In this document: in pieces, positions 6,866 through 14,257 of the stretch | How the letters are laid out: each line of letters opens with the position of its first letter | Position numbering within the stretch: position 1 is the first letter of the stretch | Assembly: GCA_900769995.1 (NCBI GenBank) | Contig: CAAGIT010000127.1 | Location: 1-20,810, forward strand | Direction of reading: 5' to 3' | Source of the DNA: an uncultured Oscillospiraceae bacterium | GTDB taxonomy: Bacteria > Bacillota > Clostridia > Oscillospirales > Oscillospiraceae | Length of the DNA: 20,810 bases | Position numbers and translations under genes: made by a program | Notes under the pieces: model-generated | The model's database searches: none | Told to the model about the DNA's origin: nothing | The model's input: the letters and a program-made list of their open reading frames with translations, nothing else

Positions 6866-7213
6866 TCACTTCTCAAAGACCAGGACTTCTCCATCCTTTT
6901 CCATGGTGAGGGTATCGCCGTCCAGCTCATAGGAAAGCTCCTCGCCGTTGAAATCGATCGTGCCGTCTTCCCATGTGAACTCTTCAACCTCGCCAAACAG
7001 GTCGACTTCGCCGGTACCGTCGGAATTGAAGGTGATCTTTGCCGTGATGCCCATGGTTTCCAGCTCATCCTTGTCCACGCTCATGCCGTCAGCATCCATG
7101 GAAACCAGGGTATAGGTGCCGGAAGGCTCGTCACCGCTGCCGCAGGCCGCGAAGCAGCAAAGGATGCTGACGATCACAAGAAGGCTCAGCACTGCTTTCA
7201 CTGTTCTTTTCAT
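6866..7213 (-). CDS. Small lipoprotein with a single lipocalin-like domain
   Basis: The protein has 115 residues from the ATG at 7213, preceded by AAAGGAGA. A lipoprotein signal peptide ends FAAC (Cys24). One domain of about 85 residues follows, beginning EPSGTYTL with a central FNSDGTGEV turn, then EEFTWEDG and LDGDTLTMEKDGEVLVFEK. It is clearly the same domain as the duplicated one in the next gene downstream, so the two are paralogues. It lies 55 bp after the TPM protein gene on the same strand, with no clear promoter between, so it may be the last gene of the SPFH operon. A weak hairpin (about 7249-7268) lies in that gap. The function is unknown. Confidence 0.8.
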   Translation of the reverse strand: MKRTVKAVLSLLVIVSILCCFAACGSGDEPSGTYTLVSMDADGMSVDKDELETMGITAKITFNSDGTGEVDLFGEVEEFTWEDGTIDFNGEELSYELDGDTLTMEKDGEVLVFEK

Positions 7214-7268
7214 CGCTACTCTCCTTTCCCAAAGAATTTCTAATAACAAATTGCCGAAAAGCAATTGG

Positions 7269-8015
7269 TTAGACCTTGCCGCCTCTGCCGCCGTGCGAGC
7301 CGCTGCCGCCGGAGCTGCCGGAATTGTTCTTGGGCTTTGCGGTGCGAGTCACTCTGCGGTAGAGGAAGATATCGCGCTGCTGTGTCAGGTTCATGCTGCC
7401 CGGTCGGACATAATTCGCCGCAGCAGTTGCACTGCGCACGGATTTCAGTTGTCCCTTGAGAATACTCATCGGAATCAGAAAGGACAGAACCGCGCCGGCA
7501 ACCAGCGCAATGATGACCCACATGACGTAATTCGGGCCGGCATCCTCGCCAATCTCCGCGCAGGTTTTGGCAAACAGCAGGGCCGCCTGGTTGAAGTCGC
7601 GATCCCTCAGCGCCGGAATCACGGCATCGTCCAACCGGTCAAGCGCATCGTCGTCAAACAGTTGGATCGCTTCACCACTGGTGGAATACTGATAGTAAAC
7701 ATCCTCCCAATCCTCGGTGGGCGCGATCACAAGCAGGATGCCGTCCGCGCTGCCGAACATTGCATCATAACATTCTTCCGCATAGTACGCCATATCACCG
7801 GACGTTTGCGCATAGTCCACCGTATGTACCGCGACCGTCATGCCCGTCGCATCTGCGGCGGAAGCCAGATAATCGCTCAAAACGCGTTCTTCCTTCTCGG
7901 TAAGCAGATCGAGCTCGTCGCTCACCACAGCCGCGTTATCTGCCGCAAAGGCAGGTACGGCCAGCATCAGGCAGAACACCAGTACCAAAAGCAGGGAGTA
8001 CACTCTTTTCTTCAT
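7269..8015 (-). CDS. TPM-domain membrane protein (YgcG/YdjH-like)
   Basis: The protein has 248 residues from the ATG at 8015, with a near-perfect AAGGAGGTG ribosome site. A signal peptide ends AFA-AD after residue 24. The TPM domain (about 30-155) has the typical opening VVSDELDLLTEKEERVLSDYL and central ADGILLVIAP, and is predicted extracellular. One membrane helix lies at about 168-190, and the cytoplasmic tail ends in a Gly/Ser/His-rich string. TPM proteins are exported, membrane-tethered domains linked in different families to photosystem repair, phosphatase-like activity or envelope stress. The gene starts 13 bp after the zinc-ribbon gene, so translation is probably coupled. The order SPFH, zinc ribbon, TPM recalls ydjI/ydjG/ydjH of Bacillus subtilis, but orthology was not tested. 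Confidence 0.85.
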   Translation of the reverse strand: MKKRVYSLLLVLVFCLMLAVPAFAADNAAVVSDELDLLTEKEERVLSDYLASAADATGMTVAVHTVDYAQTSGDMAYYAEECYDAMFGSADGILLVIAPTEDWEDVYYQYSTSGEAIQLFDDDALDRLDDAVIPALRDRDFNQAALLFAKTCAEIGEDAGPNYVMWVIIALVAGAVLSFLIPMSILKGQLKSVRSATAAANYVRPGSMNLTQQRDIFLYRRVTRTAKPKNNSGSSGGSGSHGGRGGKV

Positions 8016-8028
8016 GGTGTGCACCTCC

Positions 8029-9126
8029 TTAAATAAAGCCCATGGTGGACAGCAGCCAAAGCACGGCAAAGGCTGCCGCACCCAAAATGCCCGACCAAAT
8101 CGCCCACCAGCGCCAATACGCCGCCTTATCCATCGGCAGGTCGCCGACGAATTTTCCGGTCTGGCCGTTCATAGCGAAGGTGTAGGTCTGCTCGTTCCAC
8201 TTGGTTGTCAAAAGCCACACGGGATAAAGCGCATATTTTGCCTTGCCGTTTTGCAGGCGGAGGTTGGTCGATTGGGGCACGACCGTCGCATAACCGCCCG
8301 TTGTTGCCGCAAAGGCTTGCTCCGTGCTGGTTTTAATGCGTTCGTTCGCACGCTCGATGCTCTGCTCTGCCGTTACGTCATAGCGGTCGGCAAGATAGCC
8401 CGACAGATATGCCGTCTGGAAATCCACGATGCCGTTCGGGTCGAACGGCTCGATGGATTCCATCAGATCGTCCGCCAGCTTGCTCGAACCGTCCACAGGT
8501 ACCATCGAGAAGCCGATATTGCCCGCGCGCAGCAGGGCATAATGGCTCGTTTCGGTGTAGTTATAGTTGGAATCGCTCCACATACGCGTACGGGTCGCGC
8601 GGTAGCGGATGTTGGCATCCACGTCTGCGTCAAAGAGCCAGAACGGGACATAGACACCCTTGATCTCCTGAATGCGGTTCTCACTGGTAAAGAGCTTCGG
8701 CAGCAGGCGTTTGCCGCAGAGGTGCTTTTTGAAGCCCTCCATTGCCGCCTTTTTGTCCAGTTTGAACGGGATCACCACATCGGGCTTGAGGTCGCCGGAC
8801 AGTCTGCCGGTCAGAACCACCGGATTGTCGCAGAACGGACAGCTCGTTGCGGCAGTGTTTTTATCCGCCACAAGCTCACCGCCGCAGAATTGACAGGTAA
8901 ACACGCCCATATCGGCGGTTTCGCCCTCCTGCCATTCAGAACCCGGCTGCGTTTCCCATTGATACGCTTCTTCGGGAGCTTCTTCCTTCAGCACCTCGTC
9001 ATACGCCTTGAGATCCTCGACCTCGAAGGTCGTATCGCAATACGGGCACTTCATCTGCTGCAGGCCGCTGTCAAAATTCAGCTCGCCGCCGCAGTTCGGG
9101 CATTTATACTGTAGCATCGTTGCCAT
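8029..9126 (-). CDS. Double zinc-ribbon membrane protein (TFIIB-type zinc ribbon, YdjG-like)
   Basis: The protein has 365 residues. Two zinc ribbons have pairs C9/C12 with C27/C30 and C78/C81 with C96/C99. A conserved middle region (VIPFKLDKKAAMEGFKKHL, then IKGVYVPFWLFDADV, and YPVWLLTTKW) is followed by a C-terminal membrane helix at about 337-360. Proteins of this shape are often labelled TFIIB-type zinc-ribbon or wrongly PriA-like; there is no helicase motif. The large domain is predicted cytoplasmic and membrane-tethered. It sits between the SPFH gene (32 bp upstream) and the TPM gene (13 bp downstream), as in ydjGHI-type clusters. The ATG at 9126 is preceded by GAGGTG. ATG 9117, three codons later, is possible. 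Confidence 0.87.
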   Translation of the reverse strand: MATMLQYKCPNCGGELNFDSGLQQMKCPYCDTTFEVEDLKAYDEVLKEEAPEEAYQWETQPGSEWQEGETADMGVFTCQFCGGELVADKNTAATSCPFCDNPVVLTGRLSGDLKPDVVIPFKLDKKAAMEGFKKHLCGKRLLPKLFTSENRIQEIKGVYVPFWLFDADVDANIRYRATRTRMWSDSNYNYTETSHYALLRAGNIGFSMVPVDGSSKLADDLMESIEPFDPNGIVDFQTAYLSGYLADRYDVTAEQSIERANERIKTSTEQAFAATTGGYATVVPQSTNLRLQNGKAKYALYPVWLLTTKWNEQTYTFAMNGQTGKFVGDLPMDKAAYWRWWAIWSGILGAAAFAVLWLLSTMGFI

Positions 9127-9158
9127 AGACTCACCTCTTTCAACAGCCTGTCGATGGC

Positions 9159-10526
9159 TCAGCGCACATCCGCATCGTTAAAGGGATCGCCGCATTCCGG
9201 GCAGAATTTCGGCGGATTCTTCGGATCCTCCGGCTCCCAGCCGCACTTGTCGCAGCGATAGAGCGGAGCAGCGGCGGGCTTTTTGCTGCCGCACTCGGCG
9301 CAGAATTTGCCCTTATTGACCGCACCGCAGGAGCAGGTCCAGCCGGCAGGTGCCTCCGGCTTGGGGCTGCCGCATTCGGAGCAGAATTTTTTGGTGTTCG
9401 TTGCGCCGCAGGAGCACTTCCAGCTATCGGCAGGTGCCGGTGCGGGCTGCTGCGCGGGCTGCTGCGCCGGCTGCTGCTGTGCCATCTGCTGTTGTTGCTG
9501 TACGCCCAAATTATATAAGTTCTGTGCCGCATTGAAGCCGCCCTGACCGCCCATGCCGGCCATGCCGGCCATGTTCATGCCCATAAAGCCGGTCATGGCT
9601 CCGGCGCTGTTGCCGGCTGCCGTCTCCATGGACGTGGCGGTGGCATCGGTCATGCGACCCGCCATCATAAACGGGCTGAAGCCGAGGCTTGCCGCGTCCT
9701 CCAGCTCGTTGATCTTCTTCATATCGGCTTCGGTCAGCGTGATCGGGTTCAGCGCGATCTTTCCGATGGAGATGCCTCTGTTCTCGATCCACTCCACGCG
9801 CAGCGTATCGTTCATCGCCGTTTTCAGCTCATTGGTCTTGGTGGTGAGCTGCGCCGGACGAAGCTCCAACTCGCTCAGTGCGCCGAACGCAGGCTGGAGG
9901 GCATCGATAAACTCCGTTTTGAGCTGGTCATCTATCTGATCTCTGGTAAACTCGTCGGAAACGTTGCCGCAAAGTCTGGCATAGAACTTCATCGGGTCGG
10001 AGATCACATATGTATACATACCGTTGCAGCGGACATTGACCGTTCTGCTCATGCCGATGCGCTTGTTGACGACCTCGAACATAATGGGAACCGGCGTGCC
10101 GAACTTATTGCCGATGATCTCCTTGGTGTTGAAGTAGTATACGCGCTGATCCTTGCCGGTATCACCGCCGAAGGTGAAACGCTTGCCGAGTGTCTTGAAG
10201 CTCTCGAGAAGACTCTTGCCGAAGGAACCGGCAAAAATGCTCGGTTCCGTTGAGGTATCGTAAGTAAACTCGCCGGGTTCGGCGCAGAATTCCACGACCT
10301 TGCCCTGTTCCACGATCATCATGCACTGACCGTCGGCAACGGCAATGACAGAACCGTTGGAGATGATATTGTCGCTGCCCTTGGTGTTGGAGGATCTGCC
10401 GCTGACGCGCTTCTGTCCCTTGCGCATCAGCACATCATTCGGAAGTGCTTCACAGTAGAAGTATTCCTTCCACTGATCCGCCAGTACGCCGCCGAGGGCA
10501 CCGATGCCCGCTTTAATAAGTCCCAT
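9159..10526 (-). CDS. SPFH-domain protein with three C-terminal zinc ribbons (YdjI-like, virion-core type)
   Basis: The protein has 455 residues. The N-terminal amphipathic segment MGLIKAGIGALGGVLADQWKE leads into an SPFH/band-7-like domain (about 25-290). A Met/Gly/Ala-rich stretch and a Gln/Pro/Ala-rich spacer (about 300-370) follow, then three zinc ribbons: CSCG..CSECG, CSCG..CAECG and CDKCG..CPECG. SPFH proteins assemble into membrane-bound scaffolds. This YdjI type is linked in Bacillus to recruiting the PspA membrane-stress protein, but no pspA gene is adjacent here. It is the first gene of the operon, with AAAGGAG before the ATG and a promoter at 10588-10616. The two CSCG ribbons are close copies of each other. 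Confidence 0.88.
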   Translation of the reverse strand: MGLIKAGIGALGGVLADQWKEYFYCEALPNDVLMRKGQKRVSGRSSNTKGSDNIISNGSVIAVADGQCMMIVEQGKVVEFCAEPGEFTYDTSTEPSIFAGSFGKSLLESFKTLGKRFTFGGDTGKDQRVYYFNTKEIIGNKFGTPVPIMFEVVNKRIGMSRTVNVRCNGMYTYVISDPMKFYARLCGNVSDEFTRDQIDDQLKTEFIDALQPAFGALSELELRPAQLTTKTNELKTAMNDTLRVEWIENRGISIGKIALNPITLTEADMKKINELEDAASLGFSPFMMAGRMTDATATSMETAAGNSAGAMTGFMGMNMAGMAGMGGQGGFNAAQNLYNLGVQQQQQMAQQQPAQQPAQQPAPAPADSWKCSCGATNTKKFCSECGSPKPEAPAGWTCSCGAVNKGKFCAECGSKKPAAAPLYRCDKCGWEPEDPKNPPKFCPECGDPFNDADVR

Positions 10527-10587
10527 AGTATAGCTCCTTTCTCAGTTCGCGTGTTTCTTTTTCTTGCAGGGAGTTTTATCCATGCTG

Positions 10588-10616
10588 AGTATACCACATC
10601 CGCTTCAAATTGTACA
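10588..10616 (-). promoter_or_regulatory. Promoter of the SPFH operon
   Basis: On the minus strand TGTACA (10616-10611), a 17-base spacer and TATACT (10593-10588) lie about 62 bases upstream of the ATG. The -35 matches 4 of 6. It is divergent from the M18 promoter, 31 bp away. Confidence 0.6.
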
Positions 10617-10646
10617 TATATTTTTTCAAAAAACGCGTTCTGTGCG

Positions 10647-10675
10647 TTGCGTCATATGGGAATCTATGCTATACT
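10647..10675 (+). promoter_or_regulatory. Promoter of the M18 aminopeptidase / SLH operon
   Basis: TTGCGT (10647-10652), a 17-base spacer and TATACT (10670-10675) lie about 60 bases before the ATG at 10736. Confidence 0.7.
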
Positions 10676-10735
10676 TAGTAGGTAAAATGCTGCAAATGCC
10701 TTTTTAGACACAAAATAAAGGAGTTGGCTCCCGTT

Positions 10736-12004
10736 ATGTCCGATTACATAGCTTCGCTTTGCGATTGGCTCGGCGGTGGTGTTTCACCCTACCACGCCGT
10801 TGCAATGGCAAAGCGGTTTTTGAGCGGGCAGGGCTTCCGCGCTCTGCCGCTGACCGCGCCGTTCGAGCTGCAAAAGGGCGGCAAATACTTCGTGGAAAAC
10901 GGCACCTTTCTCGCCGCCTTCACCGTTGGTGAACGTGCAGACTTTTTCCGCATTGCCGCCGCGCACACCGACTGGCCGTGTATGCGCGTCAAGCCCTCGC
11001 CGGAGCTTGTCACCGGCGGTTGCTGCAAGCTGAGCGTTGAGCCTTACGGCGGCGCAATTCTGAACACCTGGCTTGACCGTCCGCTGTCGCTGGCAGGCGT
11101 TGTCTTGCTCCGCACGGACAATCCGATGCACCCCGAAGCACGGCTGGTCGCATGGGATGAAGCGCTGCTGACCATCCCGAATCTTGCCATCCACATGAAC
11201 CGCGAGGTCAACAAGGGCGTTGCGCTGAAAGCCAATGTGGATATGCTCCCGATCTGCCGCACCGTGCAGGCAGGCTTTGAGAAAAACGGCTATCTGCTGT
11301 CGAAGCTTGCCGAAAAGCTCGGTACGAACGCCTCCGACATTCTCTCCTTTGAGCTGTGTGCCTACTGTCTGGAGCAGCCCCGTCTGATCGGCTTTGCGCA
11401 GGATATGCTCTCCTCCCCGCGATTGGACAATCTCTCGTCGGTGCACGCCGTTTTGGACGGTCTGGTTCATTCCGAGGCAAAGGGCATCAACGTTGCCGTT
11501 CTCTATGACCATGAGGAAATCGGCAGCAATACCCGCCGCGGTGCGGACAGCACCGTGCTGACGGTTCTGCTGGAGAAGATCTCCCTTGCACTCGGTCAGA
11601 GCCGCTCAGCGTTCTTAGACGCCTGCGGCAAGGGAATGTTCCTCTCCTGCGATGCGGCGCACGCCGTCCACCCGAATCATCCGGAATTTGCCGACGTGTC
11701 CTGCGCACCGGTCATGAACGGCGGTGTCGCCCTCAAGCGCAGCCCGCGCTATTCCTCCGATGCCGAAACCTGCGCCATCATCCAGGGTCTTTGCGATGCG
11801 GAAAATATCCCGCTGCAAATCTATATGAACCGTGCCGATCTCGCCGGCGGCAGCACCGTCGGCTCTATGGCATCCGCCATTCTTTCCATGCCCGCTGCGG
11901 ATATCGGCGTGCCCATTCTCGCGATGCACTCCGCCTGTGAGCTGATGGGAGCACACGATCAGGAGGCGTTCTGCCGCCTGTGCCGGAGCTTCTTTGCCAA
12001 CTGA
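10736..12004 (+). CDS. M18-family zinc aminopeptidase
   Basis: The protein has 422 residues, the usual size for the family. It is a cytoplasmic metallo-aminopeptidase that removes N-terminal residues, often acidic ones, from peptides using two metal ions. Visible motifs are AHTDWP with metal ligand His77 and Asp79, YDHEEIGS with catalytic/ligand Glu260 and Glu261, NRADLAGGSTVGS near the C-terminus, and MHSACE with ligand His398. All the expected residues are present. I chose ATG 10736, 12 bases after AAGGAG; the TTG at 10724 lies almost on the ribosome site and is unlikely. The SLH/transpeptidase gene starts 21 bp after the stop with its own ribosome site, so the two are probably co-transcribed, although a functional link is not obvious. 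Confidence 0.95.
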   Translation: MSDYIASLCDWLGGGVSPYHAVAMAKRFLSGQGFRALPLTAPFELQKGGKYFVENGTFLAAFTVGERADFFRIAAAHTDWPCMRVKPSPELVTGGCCKLSVEPYGGAILNTWLDRPLSLAGVVLLRTDNPMHPEARLVAWDEALLTIPNLAIHMNREVNKGVALKANVDMLPICRTVQAGFEKNGYLLSKLAEKLGTNASDILSFELCAYCLEQPRLIGFAQDMLSSPRLDNLSSVHAVLDGLVHSEAKGINVAVLYDHEEIGSNTRRGADSTVLTVLLEKISLALGQSRSAFLDACGKGMFLSCDAAHAVHPNHPEFADVSCAPVMNGGVALKRSPRYSSDAETCAIIQGLCDAENIPLQIYMNRADLAGGSTVGSMASAILSMPAADIGVPILAMHSACELMGAHDQEAFCRLCRSFFAN

Positions 12005-12025
12005 CATTTTTTAAGGAGAAACGAT

Positions 12026-14209
12026 ATGAAGAAAAAGATTTACCGTCTGCTCGCACTTGTCCTTGTCCTTTCGGCACTGCTGAGCACGCTGACCACAGCC
12101 GCCAACCCCGATGACTACATTATCCCCGACGACTGGAGCCATGACGCGCTGGTCTTTGCCGTAGAGAACGACATCCTGCGCGGCAACGAGGACGGCGACC
12201 TGCTGCCCTACAATCACATCACCCGTGCAGAGATGTCCGCCGTTCTTGTCCGTCTGCTGCAGGCGACCGAAGAAGGCGATATTTCCGCGTTCGAGGATGT
12301 CCCCGACAATGCCTGGTACTATAAAGAGCTGGCCATCGCCTATGCCGCCGGTATCTTTGGCGGCACTTCCCCGAGCAAAATGAGCCCGAATGCCAAGATC
12401 ACCCGTGAGCAGGCAGTCGTTGTGCTCTGCCGTGCCTTCGGTATCGTATCTGCAAATCGCGATGCCTATCAGAGCTTCACCGACGGCGCACAAGTCTCCG
12501 ACTATGCCCGCGACAGTGTGAGTGCCATGAAGGAATACGGCATCCTCGGCGGCTATAACGACGGCAGCTTCCGTCCGAGAGCCAATATCTCCCGTGCAGA
12601 GGTCGCACAGCTCCTCTATAAGATTATCGATGTGATCGCAGACAGCCCCGAGGATCTCCCGACCGAGGGCTGGGTTCTCTACCGCGGCACCGAGCCTCTG
12701 CCCGATGACCTGACGCTCGACGGCACATTGATCCTTGGCCCGTCCTCTCCGACAGAGCTGATGCCGCGCGGCTGGTCGATCAGCGGCAATTTGGTAATCC
12801 GCACCGGTGCTGACACCGAGGCAGACCTGCGGTTCATCGAAGCCGGCGGTCTGGTCGTTGCCCCGCAGAGCGGTATCATTCAGTCCGGTTTTGAGAACGT
12901 CTGTCTCTGGGGCGGCGGTTCGACCTACACCGGCGATGTCAGCCGTCTGACCGTCATGGGCGGCAACCACATTTTCAAGGGCGGCTCTGAGATCCTCGAC
13001 ATCCGCGGCGGCAACCTCGTCCACACCGGCCCGACCACCGAGGTTTCCGTACCGAAAAACGCCACCCTCTCCCTGCGCGGTGACTGCGAAACCGTTGCTC
13101 TCGCCAGCGGCGCTGCCATGTATCTCTACGGCGACTGCAAGGATGTCACCATGTCCGACAACGCCAAAATGAGCCTTTTCGGCAACGGCGGCAATATCAC
13201 CATGTCCGGCAATACCGTGATGACGGTCAACGGCTCGTGCAAAAATGTGACGATGGCTGGCGGTGCAAAGCTGACCGTCAACGGCGCCTGCGGCGACGTG
13301 ACCATGTCCGACCGGACGACCCTCATCCTCAACGGCGACGGCGGTCATATCGTAATTAACGGCAGCGATGCCCATGTGACCGTCAATGGTACCGCCCTGT
13401 CCATCACTGTAAATGGCGAGGATTCCGTCATCGACGGCAAAGGCCGTGTCAAGGAATTGATTGTCGATGGCCGCAATACGCAAAATACCCTCGCCTACGA
13501 TACACTGACCGACCTTTGGGCTGTCAAGCAGGCGGAATACGACAACGCGCTGAAAACCGTGCAGACCATGCGCGTACCCTGCCCCGCCGAGAAGAACACC
13601 GCTCTCTACGAAACGCAGTCCCTCACAGGCTGGATCTGTGACATTCCGAAGGGCACGGTCGTTTATAACGAGTGGCATCCGGCCGGCAATGTATTCTATG
13701 TCTCCCTTGCCGACGGCAGAAAAGGCTGGGTGCACCGCTGGGACTTCTACATCCCCGATGACGTTGTGACCACCGATGGCACTCTGGACTACTCCGAGAT
13801 GACCAAGGAAGGTTTTGTAGACAAGATGGGCTATGACAGCAAGACCGATTATCTCGTCTGGGTCAGCCGCTACACGCAGAAGGTCATCGTCTACAAAGGC
13901 TCGAAGGGCAACTGGGACGTGATCAAAACCTTCCCTTGCTCCTCCGGTGAGAACAATACCCCCACGCCCGAGGGCATTTTTGAGATCTATAACCACACCT
14001 GGCGCTGGTATTTTGACTATTATTATGTCGATGACGTCTCCATCTTTAACGGCGGTCATGCTTTCCATACCATTCTTATGAGCTACAACGGCGGCGTTTA
14101 TGACGACCGTGTCGGCATCCCGCTCTCTCACGGCTGTGTCCGTATGCTCCCGGATGACTGCAACTACATCTACAACCTGCCCAGCGGCACCCGCGTGGTA
14201 ATCTATTGA
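12026..14209 (+). CDS. SLH-anchored, beta-solenoid L,D-transpeptidase (YkuD)
   Basis: The protein has 727 residues. A signal peptide (about 1-26) is followed by three S-layer homology repeats (about 28-80, 88-140, 148-200) that would bind secondary wall polymer. A Gly/Asn-rich repeat region (about 215-480) has short repeats such as KNVTMAGGAKLTVNG and GDVTMSDRTTLILNG, predicted to form a right-handed beta-solenoid. A small SH3-like domain (about 515-575) and a C-terminal YkuD L,D-transpeptidase domain (about 605-727) follow. The YkuD active site HGCVRM is complete, with catalytic Cys704 and His702. The enzyme would make 3-3 peptidoglycan cross-links or attach proteins at the cell surface. AAGGAG lies 7 bases before the ATG. 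It is second in the operon behind the M18 peptidase. Confidence 0.93.
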   Translation: MKKKIYRLLALVLVLSALLSTLTTAANPDDYIIPDDWSHDALVFAVENDILRGNEDGDLLPYNHITRAEMSAVLVRLLQATEEGDISAFEDVPDNAWYYKELAIAYAAGIFGGTSPSKMSPNAKITREQAVVVLCRAFGIVSANRDAYQSFTDGAQVSDYARDSVSAMKEYGILGGYNDGSFRPRANISRAEVAQLLYKIIDVIADSPEDLPTEGWVLYRGTEPLPDDLTLDGTLILGPSSPTELMPRGWSISGNLVIRTGADTEADLRFIEAGGLVVAPQSGIIQSGFENVCLWGGGSTYTGDVSRLTVMGGNHIFKGGSEILDIRGGNLVHTGPTTEVSVPKNATLSLRGDCETVALASGAAMYLYGDCKDVTMSDNAKMSLFGNGGNITMSGNTVMTVNGSCKNVTMAGGAKLTVNGACGDVTMSDRTTLILNGDGGHIVINGSDAHVTVNGTALSITVNGEDSVIDGKGRVKELIVDGRNTQNTLAYDTLTDLWAVKQAEYDNALKTVQTMRVPCPAEKNTALYETQSLTGWICDIPKGTVVYNEWHPAGNVFYVSLADGRKGWVHRWDFYIPDDVVTTDGTLDYSEMTKEGFVDKMGYDSKTDYLVWVSRYTQKVIVYKGSKGNWDVIKTFPCSSGENNTPTPEGIFEIYNHTWRWYFDYYYVDDVSIFNGGHAFHTILMSYNGGVYDDRVGIPLSHGCVRMLPDDCNYIYNLPSGTRVVIY

Positions 14210-14214
14210 TGTTT

Positions 14215-14245
14215 AAGGCTCTGTTCCCTTCCGGAACAGAGCCTT
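14215..14245. terminator. Hairpin between convergent genes
   Basis: A perfect 13-bp stem (14215-14227 with 14233-14245) with a 5-base loop separates the SLH-YkuD gene and the YcaO gene, which converge within 48 bp. The T-runs are poor on both sides (GACTTTATG on plus, AAACATC on minus). It is probably a shared terminator but not a textbook one. Confidence 0.65.
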
Positions 14246-14257
14246 GACTTTATGCTG

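Noticed and set aside
8029..9126. Label as PriA-like helicase for the double zinc-ribbon protein
   Set aside because: There are no Walker or helicase motifs; the similarity is only in the zinc-ribbon cysteines.
12011..14131. A 706-codon open frame on the minus strand opposite the SLH-YkuD gene
   Set aside because: The plus strand encodes SLH repeats and a complete YkuD active site with a good ribosome site; the minus frame is a shadow of its regular GC-rich codons, with low-complexity Gly/Asp/Ala/His content and no domain.
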